Shown one piece after another: positions 16,452-24,899 of a stretch of DNA of 64,000 nucleotides. Position numbers and translations under genes: made by a program. Where the stretch lies: contig JADLFU010000157.1 in NCBI GenBank assembly GCA_020849655.1, positions 33,589 through 97,588 of the forward strand, read 5' to 3'. The notes beneath the pieces were generated by a model. It did no database searches, was not told the origin of the DNA, and saw nothing but the letters and a program-made list of their open reading frames with translations. Origin of the DNA: Polyangiaceae bacterium (GTDB lineage Bacteria; Myxococcota_A; Polyangia; Polyangiales; Polyangiaceae). Numbering within the stretch: position 1 is the first letter of the stretch; each line of letters starts with the position of its first letter.

Positions 16452-17561
16452 TCAGGGGAGCTGGACGGCGGGCGGGCTGGCCCTCCCCGTCGACCGCTTG
16501 CTCGCGCGCGCCGGTCGCGACACCACCCCGGCCTCCAGCCCCCCGAGCCACCACGTCGGGCGCAGCCCGGGCGCGAGGACGCTCGGCGTCAGCTCGCTCG
16601 ACGGCAACAGCTGCGCGAACGCCGGCGCCGCGCGCACCCGCGAGGCGATCGCGCGCTCGAGCAGCATCGACGTGATCTGGGCGCCGAGCTGATCGGGGGT
16701 GTTCGCGGTCGGGAGCACCTCGGCCGCCGCCCGGCGCGCCGCCCGGCGGACGCCGGGGATCCTGCTCGCGAGCGGGCTCCAGGAGTCGGCCGCGACGCCG
16801 TTCGCCGAGCACCCCCAGACGCCGGAGCCCGTGTGGACGAAGAGCGTCTGGGTGCCGGGCGTGTGGCCCGGCGTCCGCACGAGCAGCGCGCCGTCGCCGA
16901 GCGAGACGTCGCCGTCGAGGAGCACGACCTTCTCCTCTGGCACGCCGTCCCGCGCGTCCGGCACGAGCCACCGCCGCTGCAGCGCGTGGGGCGCGGCCAG
17001 CGACTCCCACTCGGCGCGGGGCACGAGCAGCCGCGCGCGCCGGAACCTCGCGAGCACGCCGCCGTCCGCCGTCCCCAGCGTCGTGCGGAGATCCTGCGCG
17101 TGCAGCGTCGAGAACGCAACGAAATCGACATCATCGACCGACAGGCCGAGCGCGCCGAGCGCCTCCTCGATGGGCGCGTGCGCCCGCGCGACGAGGCGCG
17201 ACGCGAGCGACCCACGCGCCGAGTCGAACCAGGGCGCGCGCCGCGCGGCGAGCGGATCGGTCGGGTTGAACAGCAGCGTCCGCAGGGCGCCGCCCCGGAG
17301 CACCTGCACGAGCATCGTCCGGTGCGTGAGGGCGATCTGCCGCCCGAGCCGCGGCGTCGCCGTCGGCAGCGCGAGGCCCACCGGCATCGCCCACCGCGCG
17401 ACGTCGAACGCGCGCACGCAGGCGACGCGCGGCCCGCTCGAGATCCGCTCGGACAGCGCCGCGCCCGCGCGTCGGAGCGCCGTCGCCCGCGCGCCCGGCA
17501 GCGGCTCGGCCCAGGCGTCGTCGAGATCGTGGAGGGGGGTGAGCGGCGGGTCGACGGACAC
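16452..17561 (-). CDS. Metallo-beta-lactamase-fold hydrolase
   Basis: A 369-residue protein whose central part has the MBL fold: the first metal motif is degenerate (STLHAQDLRT in place of HxHxDH), while the second is clear (TPGHTPGTQTLFVHTG). A WG-Cys-SANGV stretch follows where the family has its aspartate region. Because the HxHxDH histidines are largely replaced, metal loading and hydrolytic activity are uncertain. The N-terminal 90 residues hold an unrecognised domain. A GTG start at 17561 has a TANNNT hexamer 7 bases upstream. No substrate can be named. Confidence 0.75.
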   Translation of the reverse strand: MSVDPPLTPLHDLDDAWAEPLPGARATALRRAGAALSERISSGPRVACVRAFDVARWAMPVGLALPTATPRLGRQIALTHRTMLVQVLRGGALRTLLFNPTDPLAARRAPWFDSARGSLASRLVARAHAPIEEALGALGLSVDDVDFVAFSTLHAQDLRTTLGTADGGVLARFRRARLLVPRAEWESLAAPHALQRRWLVPDARDGVPEEKVVLLDGDVSLGDGALLVRTPGHTPGTQTLFVHTGSGVWGCSANGVAADSWSPLASRIPGVRRAARRAAAEVLPTANTPDQLGAQITSMLLERAIASRVRAAPAFAQLLPSSELTPSVLAPGLRPTWWLGGLEAGVVSRPARASKRSTGRASPPAVQLP

Positions 17562-17568
17562 CCGCGCG

Positions 17569-17574
17569 AGACTA
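17569..17574 (-). promoter_or_regulatory. -10-like TAGTCT for a leaderless MBL hydrolase mRNA
   Basis: Reverse-strand TAGTCT lies 7 bases before the GTG at 17561 with no ribosome site between. Confidence 0.45.
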
Positions 17575-17609
17575 GCAGGGCGCTCCCCGGGCGCGCGCCC
17601 CGGTCGAGG

Positions 17610-18005
17610 TCAGCGGCTCGCGACCCGCGTGAAGGTGACGACGCGCTCGTTGCCGACGTCCCACTTCAGCAGATCGTCGCCGGCCATCGTCAAGACCGCC
17701 TCGTCGCGCTCCCCCGAGTCGCGCGTGACGCCGACGGTGACCTTGTTGCCGTTCACCTTCTCGACCTTGAACGCGCCGCTGCGCGGCTCGGCGCCCGGGA
17801 TGATCACGGTGAGTTTGTCGCCCTTGATCTCCATGGTGGTCGCGCGGACCCAGCCGTTCGCGCGGGCCTCCTGGCCCGGCGGGATGTTGTCGATGCGCTC
17901 CCCGACCCACTTGCCGGTGAGGCGCTTCTCGGGGCCTTTCGCGCAGCCGAAGAGGGACAGAGACGCGAGGGCGAAGAGGGACAGGGAGATGAGTCGGCGG
18001 GGCAT
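17610..18005 (-). CDS. Small lipoprotein, lipocalin-like fold suspected
   Basis: A 131-residue lipoprotein: signal MPRRLISLSLFALASLSLFGC with a good lipobox (LFGC). The mature domain begins KRLTGKWVGERID, where the G-x-W is reminiscent of lipocalin-like proteins, and continues with short beta strands (ATTMEIKGDKLTVIIPG). Function unknown. A strong Shine-Dalgarno sequence (AGGAGG) precedes the ATG by 7 bases, unlike many neighbours, and TACACT further upstream may be its -10. It shares the intergenic region with the divergent response regulator gene. Confidence 0.72.
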   Translation of the reverse strand: MPRRLISLSLFALASLSLFGCAKGPEKRLTGKWVGERIDNIPPGQEARANGWVRATTMEIKGDKLTVIIPGAEPRSGAFKVEKVNGNKVTVGVTRDSGERDEAVLTMAGDDLLKWDVGNERVVTFTRVASR

Positions 18006-18090
18006 GGGGGAACCTCCTGTCGCACAGTGTAGGATAACGGCTCAGGTGAGCGAAATTCGTGGCAGTTCGCGGTGATGCGCCCTCACGTGG

Positions 18091-18096
18091 TACCCT
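18091..18096 (+). promoter_or_regulatory. -10-like TACCCT for a leaderless response regulator mRNA
   Basis: TACCCT lies 9 bases before the ATG at 18106, and no Shine-Dalgarno sequence is seen. Confidence 0.5.
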
Positions 18097-18105
18097 CCGC
18101 GTCAC

Positions 18106-19158
18106 ATGTCCGCGCGCGTGCTCCTCGTCGTCGCCGACGACTGGATCGGCCGGTTGCTCGCCACCGCGCTCGCGGAGGCGGGCTTCGTCGTCGACGCCAG
18201 GCGCAGCGCCAAGGACGCGGAGGCCCACCTGTTCGGCGTCGACGCGGTCATCCTCGACGCGGGCCTGCGCGGCGATCAGGCGACGCGGCTGCTCACCGAT
18301 CTGCGCGAGCGCGAGCAGGGCGCGCGGATCGTCGCCTTCGTCCTCTGCCACGCCGAGGACGCGGAGACGCGGCTCGAGGCGCTCGACGCCGGCGCGGACG
18401 CCTGCGTGAACAAACCTTTCAAGGTCGAGGAGGTCGTGGCGTCGCTGCGCGCGCTCCTCCGGATGCGCGCGCGCCTCGGAGAGCGCGAGGTGGACCTCGA
18501 CGCGGGCTGGGACGCGCCGAGTCTCCGTCAGGGGCCGAGCGCGCTCTCCGGCGATCTCGAGGAGCTCTCGTTCTCGACGATCCTCACCGTGCGCGAGATG
18601 GAGCGGCGGTCGGGCGTGCTGACCGTCGAGGGCGCGCGGCAGACGGCGACGGTGGAGCTCGCGAGCGGCGCGGCGGTGCAGGCGACGCTCGCCGGCACGG
18701 ACGTCTCTCCGATCGCTGTCTTGCGGCGCGTGCTGCGCTGGAAGACGGGGCGCTTCACGTTCCGCGCGGGCCAGGCGGCGCTCCCGCCCGACGCGCGCGG
18801 CAGCATCGGCGCGCTCTTGCTCGAGGCCGCGGCGCTGGAGGACGAGGGCGCGCCGTCGTCCTCGCTCGGATCGACGCGCCCGCCCGCCGGCTCGGCGCTC
18901 CCGCCCGGGTTCACGCCTTCTCCCAACACCGTCGCGACGGTGAGGCCCACGGCCTTCGACGCCCACGAGAGCCCCACGTCGAAGCTCGACGCTCCTCCGA
19001 CGTCGCGCCGCGCCGTGAAGAAGCCCTCGGTGCGGCCGCCGCCCCCGCGCGTGCCGCCAGCGGGGTTCTCGGCGCCGCGCGCGCCGTCGACGCCGGACGT
19101 CGAGCGCCCCGCCGTCCCGCGCCCAGGCCCGCCGCGCCCCCCGCCGAAGCGCGCCTGA
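18106..19158 (+). CDS. Response regulator with receiver and DUF4388-type domain
   Basis: A 350-residue cytoplasmic signalling protein. Residues 1-115 form a receiver domain: acidic pair DD at 11-12, phospho-accepting Asp51 (AVILDAG) and the lysine in VNKPFK. Residues about 145-235 match the DUF4388/PATAN type seen in myxobacteria (LSGDLEELSFSTILTVREME, RRSGVLTVEG, GRFTFRAGQ). The C-terminal third is a Pro-rich disordered tail. Such proteins are thought to pass signals by protein-protein contact, not by DNA binding. No cognate histidine kinase is adjacent. A leaderless-type -10 sits 9 bases before the start. Confidence 0.88.
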   Translation: MSARVLLVVADDWIGRLLATALAEAGFVVDARRSAKDAEAHLFGVDAVILDAGLRGDQATRLLTDLREREQGARIVAFVLCHAEDAETRLEALDAGADACVNKPFKVEEVVASLRALLRMRARLGEREVDLDAGWDAPSLRQGPSALSGDLEELSFSTILTVREMERRSGVLTVEGARQTATVELASGAAVQATLAGTDVSPIAVLRRVLRWKTGRFTFRAGQAALPPDARGSIGALLLEAAALEDEGAPSSSLGSTRPPAGSALPPGFTPSPNTVATVRPTAFDAHESPTSKLDAPPTSRRAVKKPSVRPPPPRVPPAGFSAPRAPSTPDVERPAVPRPGPPRPPPKRA

Positions 19159-19176
19159 GCGTGGAGATCGCGGCGC

Positions 19177-20100
19177 TCAGGCCTGCCGGTAGATCTCCAT
19201 CACGTCGCGCAGCAGCTTGATCGCCTCGTCGCGCGGCCGCTGGAACGCGTTGCGCCCCATGATGCTGCCGAACCCGCCGCCCTTCGCGAGCTGGCGCACC
19301 TCGTCGAGCACGGCGTCGGTGCCCTTCGCCTCGCCGCCCGAGAAGATGACGACGCGCTTGCCGTCGAAGGTCGACTGCACCACGTGGCGCGCGCGATCGG
19401 CCAGCGTGTCGAGCTTCACGCCCGCCTTCTCGTAGGCCTTCTTGGCCTCGGCCTGCTCGAGGTGCGCCGTCGGCGGCTTGACCTTCACGATGTGCGCGCC
19501 GAGCTGCGCGGCGATGTGCGCCGAGTACGCGATGACGTCGACCGCGGTCTCGCCCTCCTTGGAGATGCCGGCGCCGCGCGCGTACGACCACACGACGACC
19601 ACGAGCCCCTTCCGCTTCGCCTCGAGGGTGAGCTCGCGCAGGTCCTCGAACTGGCGGTTCCGGGCCGCGCTGCCGGGGTAGATCGTGTAGCCGATGCCGA
19701 CGCACCCGAGGCGCAGCGCGTCCTCGACGCTGCCGGTGACGGCCGAGCACGGCGCGTCGACCTTCGCGAGGCTGTCGCTGTTGTTGAGCTTCAAGATGAG
19801 CGGCACCTGCCCCGCGAACCTCGCCGCGCCCACCTCGAGCGCGCCGAGCGGCGCCGCGTACGCGCTGCACCCGGCGTCGATCGCGAGCTGGAAGTGGTAG
19901 TCGGGATCGTTGCCCGCCGGGTTCGGCAAGAAAGAGCGGTGCGGCCCGTGCTCGAAGCCCTGGTCCACCGGCAGGATCACCAGCTTGCCCGTGCCCGCGA
20001 GCGCGCCCGACGACAGCAGCCTGCAGAGGTTCGTCAGCGTGCCGGGGTTGTCCGAGGCGTAGTGGGAGAGGATCTGCTTGACGCGGTCGGTGACGGGCAT
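19177..20100 (-). CDS. fbaB: Class I fructose-bisphosphate aldolase, DhnA/archaeal type
   Basis: A 307-residue (beta/alpha)8 enzyme of the DhnA family. Typical landmarks are LVILPVDQGFEHGPHRSF near residue 40, IGYTIYPGS near 150, the Schiff-base lysine region GAHIVKVKPPT and the phosphate-binding end VIFSGGEAKGTD and GGFGSIMGRNAFQR. It cleaves fructose-1,6-bisphosphate in glycolysis or makes it in gluconeogenesis. A Shine-Dalgarno-like GGAG lies about 7 bases upstream of the ATG. It is convergent with the response regulator gene and stands alone. Confidence 0.93.
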   Translation of the reverse strand: MPVTDRVKQILSHYASDNPGTLTNLCRLLSSGALAGTGKLVILPVDQGFEHGPHRSFLPNPAGNDPDYHFQLAIDAGCSAYAAPLGALEVGAARFAGQVPLILKLNNSDSLAKVDAPCSAVTGSVEDALRLGCVGIGYTIYPGSAARNRQFEDLRELTLEAKRKGLVVVVWSYARGAGISKEGETAVDVIAYSAHIAAQLGAHIVKVKPPTAHLEQAEAKKAYEKAGVKLDTLADRARHVVQSTFDGKRVVIFSGGEAKGTDAVLDEVRQLAKGGGFGSIMGRNAFQRPRDEAIKLLRDVMEIYRQA

Positions 20101-20214
20101 GGTGCTCCAGCGGGTTGGGGTGGCGGCGACGAACTACGCGAGCGTTCCCCCGCGATCAAGCGCGCACCGGGGGCGAGGCGACGCGGGCGGCGCGCCTCCG
20201 CACGGCGACGCTGC

Positions 20215-20220
20215 TACGGT
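20215..20220 (+). promoter_or_regulatory. -10-like TACGGT for a leaderless methyltransferase mRNA
   Basis: TACGGT lies 9 bases before the ATG at 20230 with no ribosome site in between. Confidence 0.5.
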
Positions 20221-20229
20221 CGGCGCCCG

Positions 20230-20895
20230 ATGCTCGAGTGGACGACGATCGACCGGGCGCGGCAGCCCGACGGGGTGGAGTTCACGCTCGCGCGCCACGA
20301 CGACGAGTGGGTGGTGCGCGTCGACGGGCGCACGCTGATGTCGAGCCGGATGCACGCGTCGGAGGAGGCGCTCGCGGAGGAGGCGCTGTCGCGCGTGGAC
20401 GAGCCGCGCGCGGTGCTCATCGGGGGGCTCGGGCTCGGCTTCACGCTGCGCGCGGCGCTCGACCGCGTCGGCCCGTCGTGCCGCGTCACGGTGGCCGAGC
20501 TCGTCCCCGCGATCGTGAAGTGGAACCAGGAGCACACGGGCGACCTCGCCGGCCACCCGCTCCGCGACGCCCGCTGCGAGGTGGTGATCGGCGACGTGCG
20601 ACGGGTGCTCCGCGCGCACCGCGCGCGCTTCGACGCGGTGCTGCTCGACGTCGACAACGGCCCGGTGGCGCTGTCCTCCGCGTCGAACCAGGCCCTGTAC
20701 GGCGAGCGAGGCTTGCGCGCGTGCCGCGAGGCGCTCGCGCCCGGCGGCGTGCTCGCGGTGTGGTCCTCGGGACCGAACGCGCGGTTCGAGCGGCGGCTCG
20801 CGGCGGCGGGCTTCGACGCCGAGACCGTCCGCGCGCCCGCGCGCCCGGGATCACGGGTGCGCCACACGGTGTTCCTCGGCGCGCGGCGCGGGTGA
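20230..20895 (+). CDS. Spermidine synthase-like / class I SAM-binding protein
   Basis: A 221-residue Rossmann-fold protein. The SAM-type glycine motif reads AVLIGGLGLGFTLRAAL (about residues 60-76), the acidic end of strand 2 VTVAELVPAIVKWNQ, and a spermidine-synthase-like FDAVLLDVDNGP comes later. The N-terminal strand region (DGVEFTLARHDDEWVVRVDG) resembles the small beta domain of spermidine synthases. The canonical active-site tyrosine and aspartate are not clearly present, so polyamine synthesis is only one possibility and a methyltransferase role another. The start is set by the leaderless-type -10. Confidence 0.8.
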   Translation: MLEWTTIDRARQPDGVEFTLARHDDEWVVRVDGRTLMSSRMHASEEALAEEALSRVDEPRAVLIGGLGLGFTLRAALDRVGPSCRVTVAELVPAIVKWNQEHTGDLAGHPLRDARCEVVIGDVRRVLRAHRARFDAVLLDVDNGPVALSSASNQALYGERGLRACREALAPGGVLAVWSSGPNARFERRLAAAGFDAETVRAPARPGSRVRHTVFLGARRG

Positions 20896-20905
20896 GGCGC
20901 GCTCG

Positions 20906-22324
20906 TCAGAAGTCGGGCTGCGTGAGCTGCGGCCGCGCGACGCGGTGGGCCGGGCGCCGCGGCTCGGCCTTCGTCGGCGCCTCGGCCGGCGCCTCGCTCG
21001 CAGACGGCGCAGCGGAGGCCACCTCGAGGTCGTCGATCGACACGCTCCTAGGAGACTGCGGCGCGCTCGTCGCGGCGCTCGGCGACGGCCCGCTCACGGC
21101 TGGCGACGCGGTGACCGGCGGCGCCGGCGCGTGACCACGCCTAGCGAAGAGCAGGAGCGCGACCGCGATGGCGACCGCGACGACCACGCCGCCGACGACC
21201 GCGGGGCGGCGGCGAGCGCGGGGTGCGCCCGTCGTGCGGGTGACCGACGCGACCGTCGCCGTCGAGGGGCGATCGGATCTGGCGACGGGCGCCGCGGAGG
21301 CCTCCTCCGTCGTGACCGTGCGCGACAGCTCGGTCACGTCCTCGTCCGCGTCGGCCTCGACGACGCCAGGCTCGGCGTCGGTCGGCGCCGCGGGGTGAGG
21401 GAGGTCGCCCGCCACCGTGCGCGGGAGCGGCGGCGGCCCGCCCGAAGGGCGACCGTCGAGCGCGTAGTAGGCCTCCCGCACCGCGGCCTGGAAGCTCGCG
21501 GCGTCGGGCCAGCGCGACGCGGACTCGAACGAGAGCGCGCGGTCGACGATCGCGGCGAGCCCCTCCGGCAGCTCCGGCGCGAGGCTCCTCACCGGCACGA
21601 CGCGCGTCGTCGCGGCGCGGACCAGCACCTCGTTCGCGGTGTCGCCCTCCTGGACGAACCTCCCCGTCAGCAGGTTGAACATCGTCGCGCCGACGGCCCA
21701 GAGATCGGTGCGCGCGTCGACGCGCTCCTGCTTGCCGAGCGCCATCTCGGGCGCCATGAACGCCGGCGTCCCGAGCGCGGTGCCGGTGATGGTCGCCGAC
21801 GTCGACGCGCCGCCGAGCCGCGCGATGCCGAAGTCGAGCACCTTCAGCTGACCATCGACGGTCAGGAAGAGGTTCTCGGGCTTGACGTCGCGGTGCAGGA
21901 TGCCCTTCGCGTGCGCGGCGCCGAGCACGTCGAGCAGCTGATCGGTGAGCGAGAGCACCTCGGTGAGCGGGAGGCGGCCGTCCTTGCGGCGCGCGCGCGC
22001 GTCGAGCGTCTCGCCCTCGAGCAGCTCCATCACGAGGTAGACGCTGCCGTCGTCCGCCGTGTCGTCGTCGAGCACGCGCACGGCCCCGGCGTGAGCGACG
22101 GTGTTCGCGACGTAGCCCTCGCGGAGGAACCGCGCGCACAGCACGTCGTCGTGCGACAGCGTCGGGTGGAGGATCTTCACCGCCGCGACGCTCGCGTTGC
22201 GGTGGCGCGCGGCGTAGACGGCCGCCGTCCCGCCGACGCCGAGCAGGTGCGCGAGGTGCCACTTGCCGTCGAACAGCTGGCCCACGCGCGCGTGCGCGAG
22301 CCGCACCTTGTCGTCGGTGCTCAC
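20906..22324 (-). CDS. Transmembrane Ser/Thr protein kinase
   Basis: A 472-residue Hanks-type kinase. All catalytic motifs are intact: glycine loop LLGVGGTAAVYAA, Lys50 (AAVKIL), HRDVKPEN (144-151), DFG (164-166), and the APE-like PEMAL. After the kinase domain (to about 295) comes an acidic and Thr-rich juxtamembrane stretch, one transmembrane helix (VVGGVVVAVAIAVALLLFA) and a Pro/Ala/Ser-rich extracytoplasmic tail without a recognised sensor domain. The GTG at 22324 is preferred over extension upstream, which has no kinase homology. Divergent from a second kinase 201 bases away. Confidence 0.92.
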   Translation of the reverse strand: MSTDDKVRLAHARVGQLFDGKWHLAHLLGVGGTAAVYAARHRNASVAAVKILHPTLSHDDVLCARFLREGYVANTVAHAGAVRVLDDDTADDGSVYLVMELLEGETLDARARRKDGRLPLTEVLSLTDQLLDVLGAAHAKGILHRDVKPENLFLTVDGQLKVLDFGIARLGGASTSATITGTALGTPAFMAPEMALGKQERVDARTDLWAVGATMFNLLTGRFVQEGDTANEVLVRAATTRVVPVRSLAPELPEGLAAIVDRALSFESASRWPDAASFQAAVREAYYALDGRPSGGPPPLPRTVAGDLPHPAAPTDAEPGVVEADADEDVTELSRTVTTEEASAAPVARSDRPSTATVASVTRTTGAPRARRRPAVVGGVVVAVAIAVALLLFARRGHAPAPPVTASPAVSGPSPSAATSAPQSPRSVSIDDLEVASAAPSASEAPAEAPTKAEPRRPAHRVARPQLTQPDF

Positions 22325-22458
22325 GGCGACGTCGCGGAGGTGAGGCGCCAGGGGCCCGACGCACAGGCGCGCGGGGCGAGGCGGTCGCCTGCGCCGGAGG
22401 TGGAGCTCTCGCGGGACACGGAGCACGCATCTTCGCCGGCCGCGCGCGCGACGTCTAC

Positions 22459-22504
22459 GCAGAACGGCGCCCGTGCGGCGCAGAACGTGCGCGGCGGCGC
22501 CCGT
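22459..22504 (+). repeat. Imperfect direct repeat in the region between two kinase genes
   Basis: GCAGAACG occurs at 22459-22466 and 22480-22487, 21 bp apart (two helical turns), and GGCGCCCGT at 22466-22474 and 22496-22504. This could be a paired binding site for a regulator of either kinase gene. The low complexity of the region makes this tentative. Confidence 0.3.
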
Positions 22505-22510
22505 CCGGTG

Positions 22511-22516
22511 TAGCCT
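22511..22516 (+). promoter_or_regulatory. -10-like TAGCCT for a leaderless kinase mRNA
   Basis: TAGCCT lies 9 bases before the ATG at 22526 with no Shine-Dalgarno sequence. Confidence 0.5.
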
Positions 22517-22525
22517 CCGACGTCG

Positions 22526-23836
22526 ATGGGGAGCCGCCGGTCCGACCAGTCCACGCTGCTGGAGGGCGCCGAGGTCGAGTCCGGGCCGAGGGTGCACCTC
22601 GCGGGCGAACCGCGCGACGGGCGGTACGCGGCGGCGGAGCTGCTCGGACGCGGGGGCACCGCGACCGTCCACCGCGCGCGCGACTCGCTGTTGCTCCGAG
22701 AGGTCGCGGTGAAGCGCCTCGACTCGCTGCTCGGCGACGCGCCCGAGCTCGATCGGCTGTTCGCGGAGGCGCAGATCACGGCGCAGCTCGACCACCCGAA
22801 CATCGTGCCCGTGCACGACGTCGTGCTCGACGAGGCGCCCTACATCGTGATGAAGCTCGTCGGGGGTCGCACGCTCCGCGATCTGCTCGCGGACTCGGAG
22901 CCTCCGCGGCCGGCCGAGACGCTGCACGAGCTGCTCGGCGTGTTCTTGACCGTGTGCGACGCGGTGGCGTTCGCGCACAGCCGCGGCGTCGTGCACCGAG
23001 ATCTCAAGCCCGCGAACGTCATGGTGGACACGTACGGCCGGGTCTACGTGATGGACTGGGGCATCGCGCGGGTCATCGACCGCGAGCCGGGCGTAGACGT
23101 GTCGCTGCAGCGCGACGGCGACGACGGCAGCGGGACGCTCGAGTACATGGCCCCCGAGCAGGCGGCGCCGCAGGCGGAGGGGATCGGCCGGTGGACCGAC
23201 GTCTTCGCGCTCGGCGCCATCCTGTACGAGATCCTCGCGGGACGCCCGCCGCACACGGGCGTGGACGACGCCGCGCTGCGCGCCGGGATCGTCGCGGGCG
23301 AGATCCCCGATCCGGCCGTGCACGTCGCGGGGGGTCGCGTCCCCCCGCTGCTCGCGCGGATCGCGCTCCGGGCGACCGCGAGAGACCCTCGCGAGCGGTA
23401 CGCGAGCGTCGACGAGCTGCGCGCCGACACGGCGCGGTTCGTGCGCGGGCTCGGCGCGTTCGAGCGGCGGGTCTTCCCGGAGGGCGCGCTCGTGGTCCGC
23501 GAGGGAGAGGCCGGTGACGAGGCGTTCGTGATCACCGACGGGCGCGCGCTCGCGTTCGTCACGAAGGACGCCGAGGAGCACCGCCTGCGCGAGATGCAGG
23601 CCGGGGACGTGTTCGGCGAGCTGGCGGCGCTGTCGTCGACCGGCACCCGCACCGCGAGCGTGCGCGCGCTCACCGAGCTCTCGGTCTACGTCGTGTCTCG
23701 GGCGTCGCTCGCGGACGGGCTAGGGCTCGAGTCGTGGACGGGCGCGTTCGTCCGATCGCTCGCGTCGAGGTTCCGCGAGGCGGAGCGGCGGCTCGCAGAC
23801 GCGGAGGCCGAGCTCGCGAGGCTGCGCGCGCGGTGA
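22526..23836 (+). CDS. Ser/Thr protein kinase with C-terminal cyclic-nucleotide-binding domain
   Basis: A 436-residue soluble kinase. Residues about 33-290 are a Hanks kinase: glycine loop LLGRGGTATVHRA, Lys63 (VAVKRL), HRDLKPAN (157-164), and DWG in place of DFG (177-179), a known variant in some bacterial kinases that need not abolish activity. Residues about 305-425 are a cNMP-binding fold (FPEGALVVREGEAGDEAFVI, GDVFGELAALSSTGTRTASV). The phosphate-binding cassette ends RTASV like that of true cyclic nucleotide binders. This predicts a kinase regulated by cAMP or cGMP, inverse in layout to eukaryotic PKG. A short coiled coil ends the protein. Confidence 0.92.
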   Translation: MGSRRSDQSTLLEGAEVESGPRVHLAGEPRDGRYAAAELLGRGGTATVHRARDSLLLREVAVKRLDSLLGDAPELDRLFAEAQITAQLDHPNIVPVHDVVLDEAPYIVMKLVGGRTLRDLLADSEPPRPAETLHELLGVFLTVCDAVAFAHSRGVVHRDLKPANVMVDTYGRVYVMDWGIARVIDREPGVDVSLQRDGDDGSGTLEYMAPEQAAPQAEGIGRWTDVFALGAILYEILAGRPPHTGVDDAALRAGIVAGEIPDPAVHVAGGRVPPLLARIALRATARDPRERYASVDELRADTARFVRGLGAFERRVFPEGALVVREGEAGDEAFVITDGRALAFVTKDAEEHRLREMQAGDVFGELAALSSTGTRTASVRALTELSVYVVSRASLADGLGLESWTGAFVRSLASRFREAERRLADAEAELARLRAR

Positions 23837-23854
23837 CGCGTCGGCCACCGCGGG

Positions 23855-24868
23855 CTACGCGGCGAGCTTCGGCACCGCGCGCATCGCGTCGATGATGCGG
23901 TCGAGCGCGAGCGGGAACGTCATGTGCCCGCCGTCGATCCACAGGACCCGCGGATCGCCCCACGCCTTCGCCTGCCTCGCGACCAGCTCGGCGCGCAGGT
24001 ACGCGTCCTCCCGCGCCGCGACCCACAGCTGCCGCTCCGGCGCGAGCACCGGGCGCGCGTCGCCGATGCGCACGCGCGAGAACAGCTCCTTGCGGCGCGC
24101 GCGGTCGAGGCCGAACCGCTCGAGATCGGTCTTCATCCTCCACAGGATGCCCGCGTCCTCGACCGCCTCCGTGAGCGCGAGGTGCGCGATCATCGGCACC
24201 ACGTAGTCGGGGCCGCCCTCCACGCACGCCGTCAGCATCGTGATGCTCCCGCCGAGCGAGAGCCCGGTGACGCCGATCTCCTCGTAGCCCTGATCGCGGA
24301 AGTACAGGATCGCGGAGCGCACGTCGCACACCGCCTGGCGCACCGACTCGATCGAGCGCACGAGGTCCGCCGTCCAGAACCACTCGCCGTGGAAGAGCTG
24401 CCCGCGCGGCCCGCGCCTCCCGTGGAACGGCAGCTGGACGTGCGCGACGTCGACGCCGAGCTCGCGGTACCAGCGCGGCATCAGCGTCGCCTCCTCGACC
24501 CACGAGCCGGGCTCGAGCCACCCGTGCACATACAGCAGCAGCGAGCGCCGCCGCTTGCCGCGCTCGTGCATCCAGCGCGCGTAGGCGGTGAGGTTCGACG
24601 CGTAGCTCGACCGGTGGCGCTTCGCGTAGCGCGGGCAGAGCGGCTCGTGCTCGCTCGTCCACGACAGCGTCTCGGTCACGCGGGAGCCCGACAGGAAAGG
24701 CGTCGCGCGGCGCACCGCGGGCACGTGCCGGGGCGCGGGCATCAGCTCCGCGACCTCGCGATCGAGGTACGGCTCGAGATCGCCGCTCGTGTCGTGCTCG
24801 GCGCTGCGGACGTGGAGGAACCGGGAGAGGGAGCCGATGACCGTGTCGACGCGCTGGCCGTAACCCAT
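23855..24868 (-). CDS. Alpha/beta-hydrolase family protein
   Basis: A 337-residue hydrolase. The oxyanion region reads LLLYVHGWLEPGSW, the nucleophile elbow is GLSLGGS (near residue 200), a strand with ARPVLAPERQLWVAAREDAYL may carry the acid, and the catalytic His is in DGGHMTFP close to the C-terminus. No signal peptide is seen, so it is probably cytosolic. Substrate unknown: esterase or lipase-like activity is the usual prediction. The start has a TAGGCT 7 bases upstream and no ribosome site. It is convergent with the cNMP kinase gene. Confidence 0.85.
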   Translation of the reverse strand: MGYGQRVDTVIGSLSRFLHVRSAEHDTSGDLEPYLDREVAELMPAPRHVPAVRRATPFLSGSRVTETLSWTSEHEPLCPRYAKRHRSSYASNLTAYARWMHERGKRRRSLLLYVHGWLEPGSWVEEATLMPRWYRELGVDVAHVQLPFHGRRGPRGQLFHGEWFWTADLVRSIESVRQAVCDVRSAILYFRDQGYEEIGVTGLSLGGSITMLTACVEGGPDYVVPMIAHLALTEAVEDAGILWRMKTDLERFGLDRARRKELFSRVRIGDARPVLAPERQLWVAAREDAYLRAELVARQAKAWGDPRVLWIDGGHMTFPLALDRIIDAMRAVPKLAA

Positions 24869-24875
24869 CCGGCGC

Positions 24876-24881
24876 AGCCTA
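24876..24881 (-). promoter_or_regulatory. -10-like TAGGCT for a leaderless hydrolase mRNA
   Basis: Reverse-strand TAGGCT lies 7 bases before the ATG at 24868. Confidence 0.5.
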
Positions 24882-24899
24882 CCACCCGAGGCGGGCGGG

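Noticed and set aside
16452..17561. Calling the MBL-fold protein an active beta-lactamase or glyoxalase
   Set aside because: The HxHxDH motif is degenerate and no substrate-specific feature is visible.
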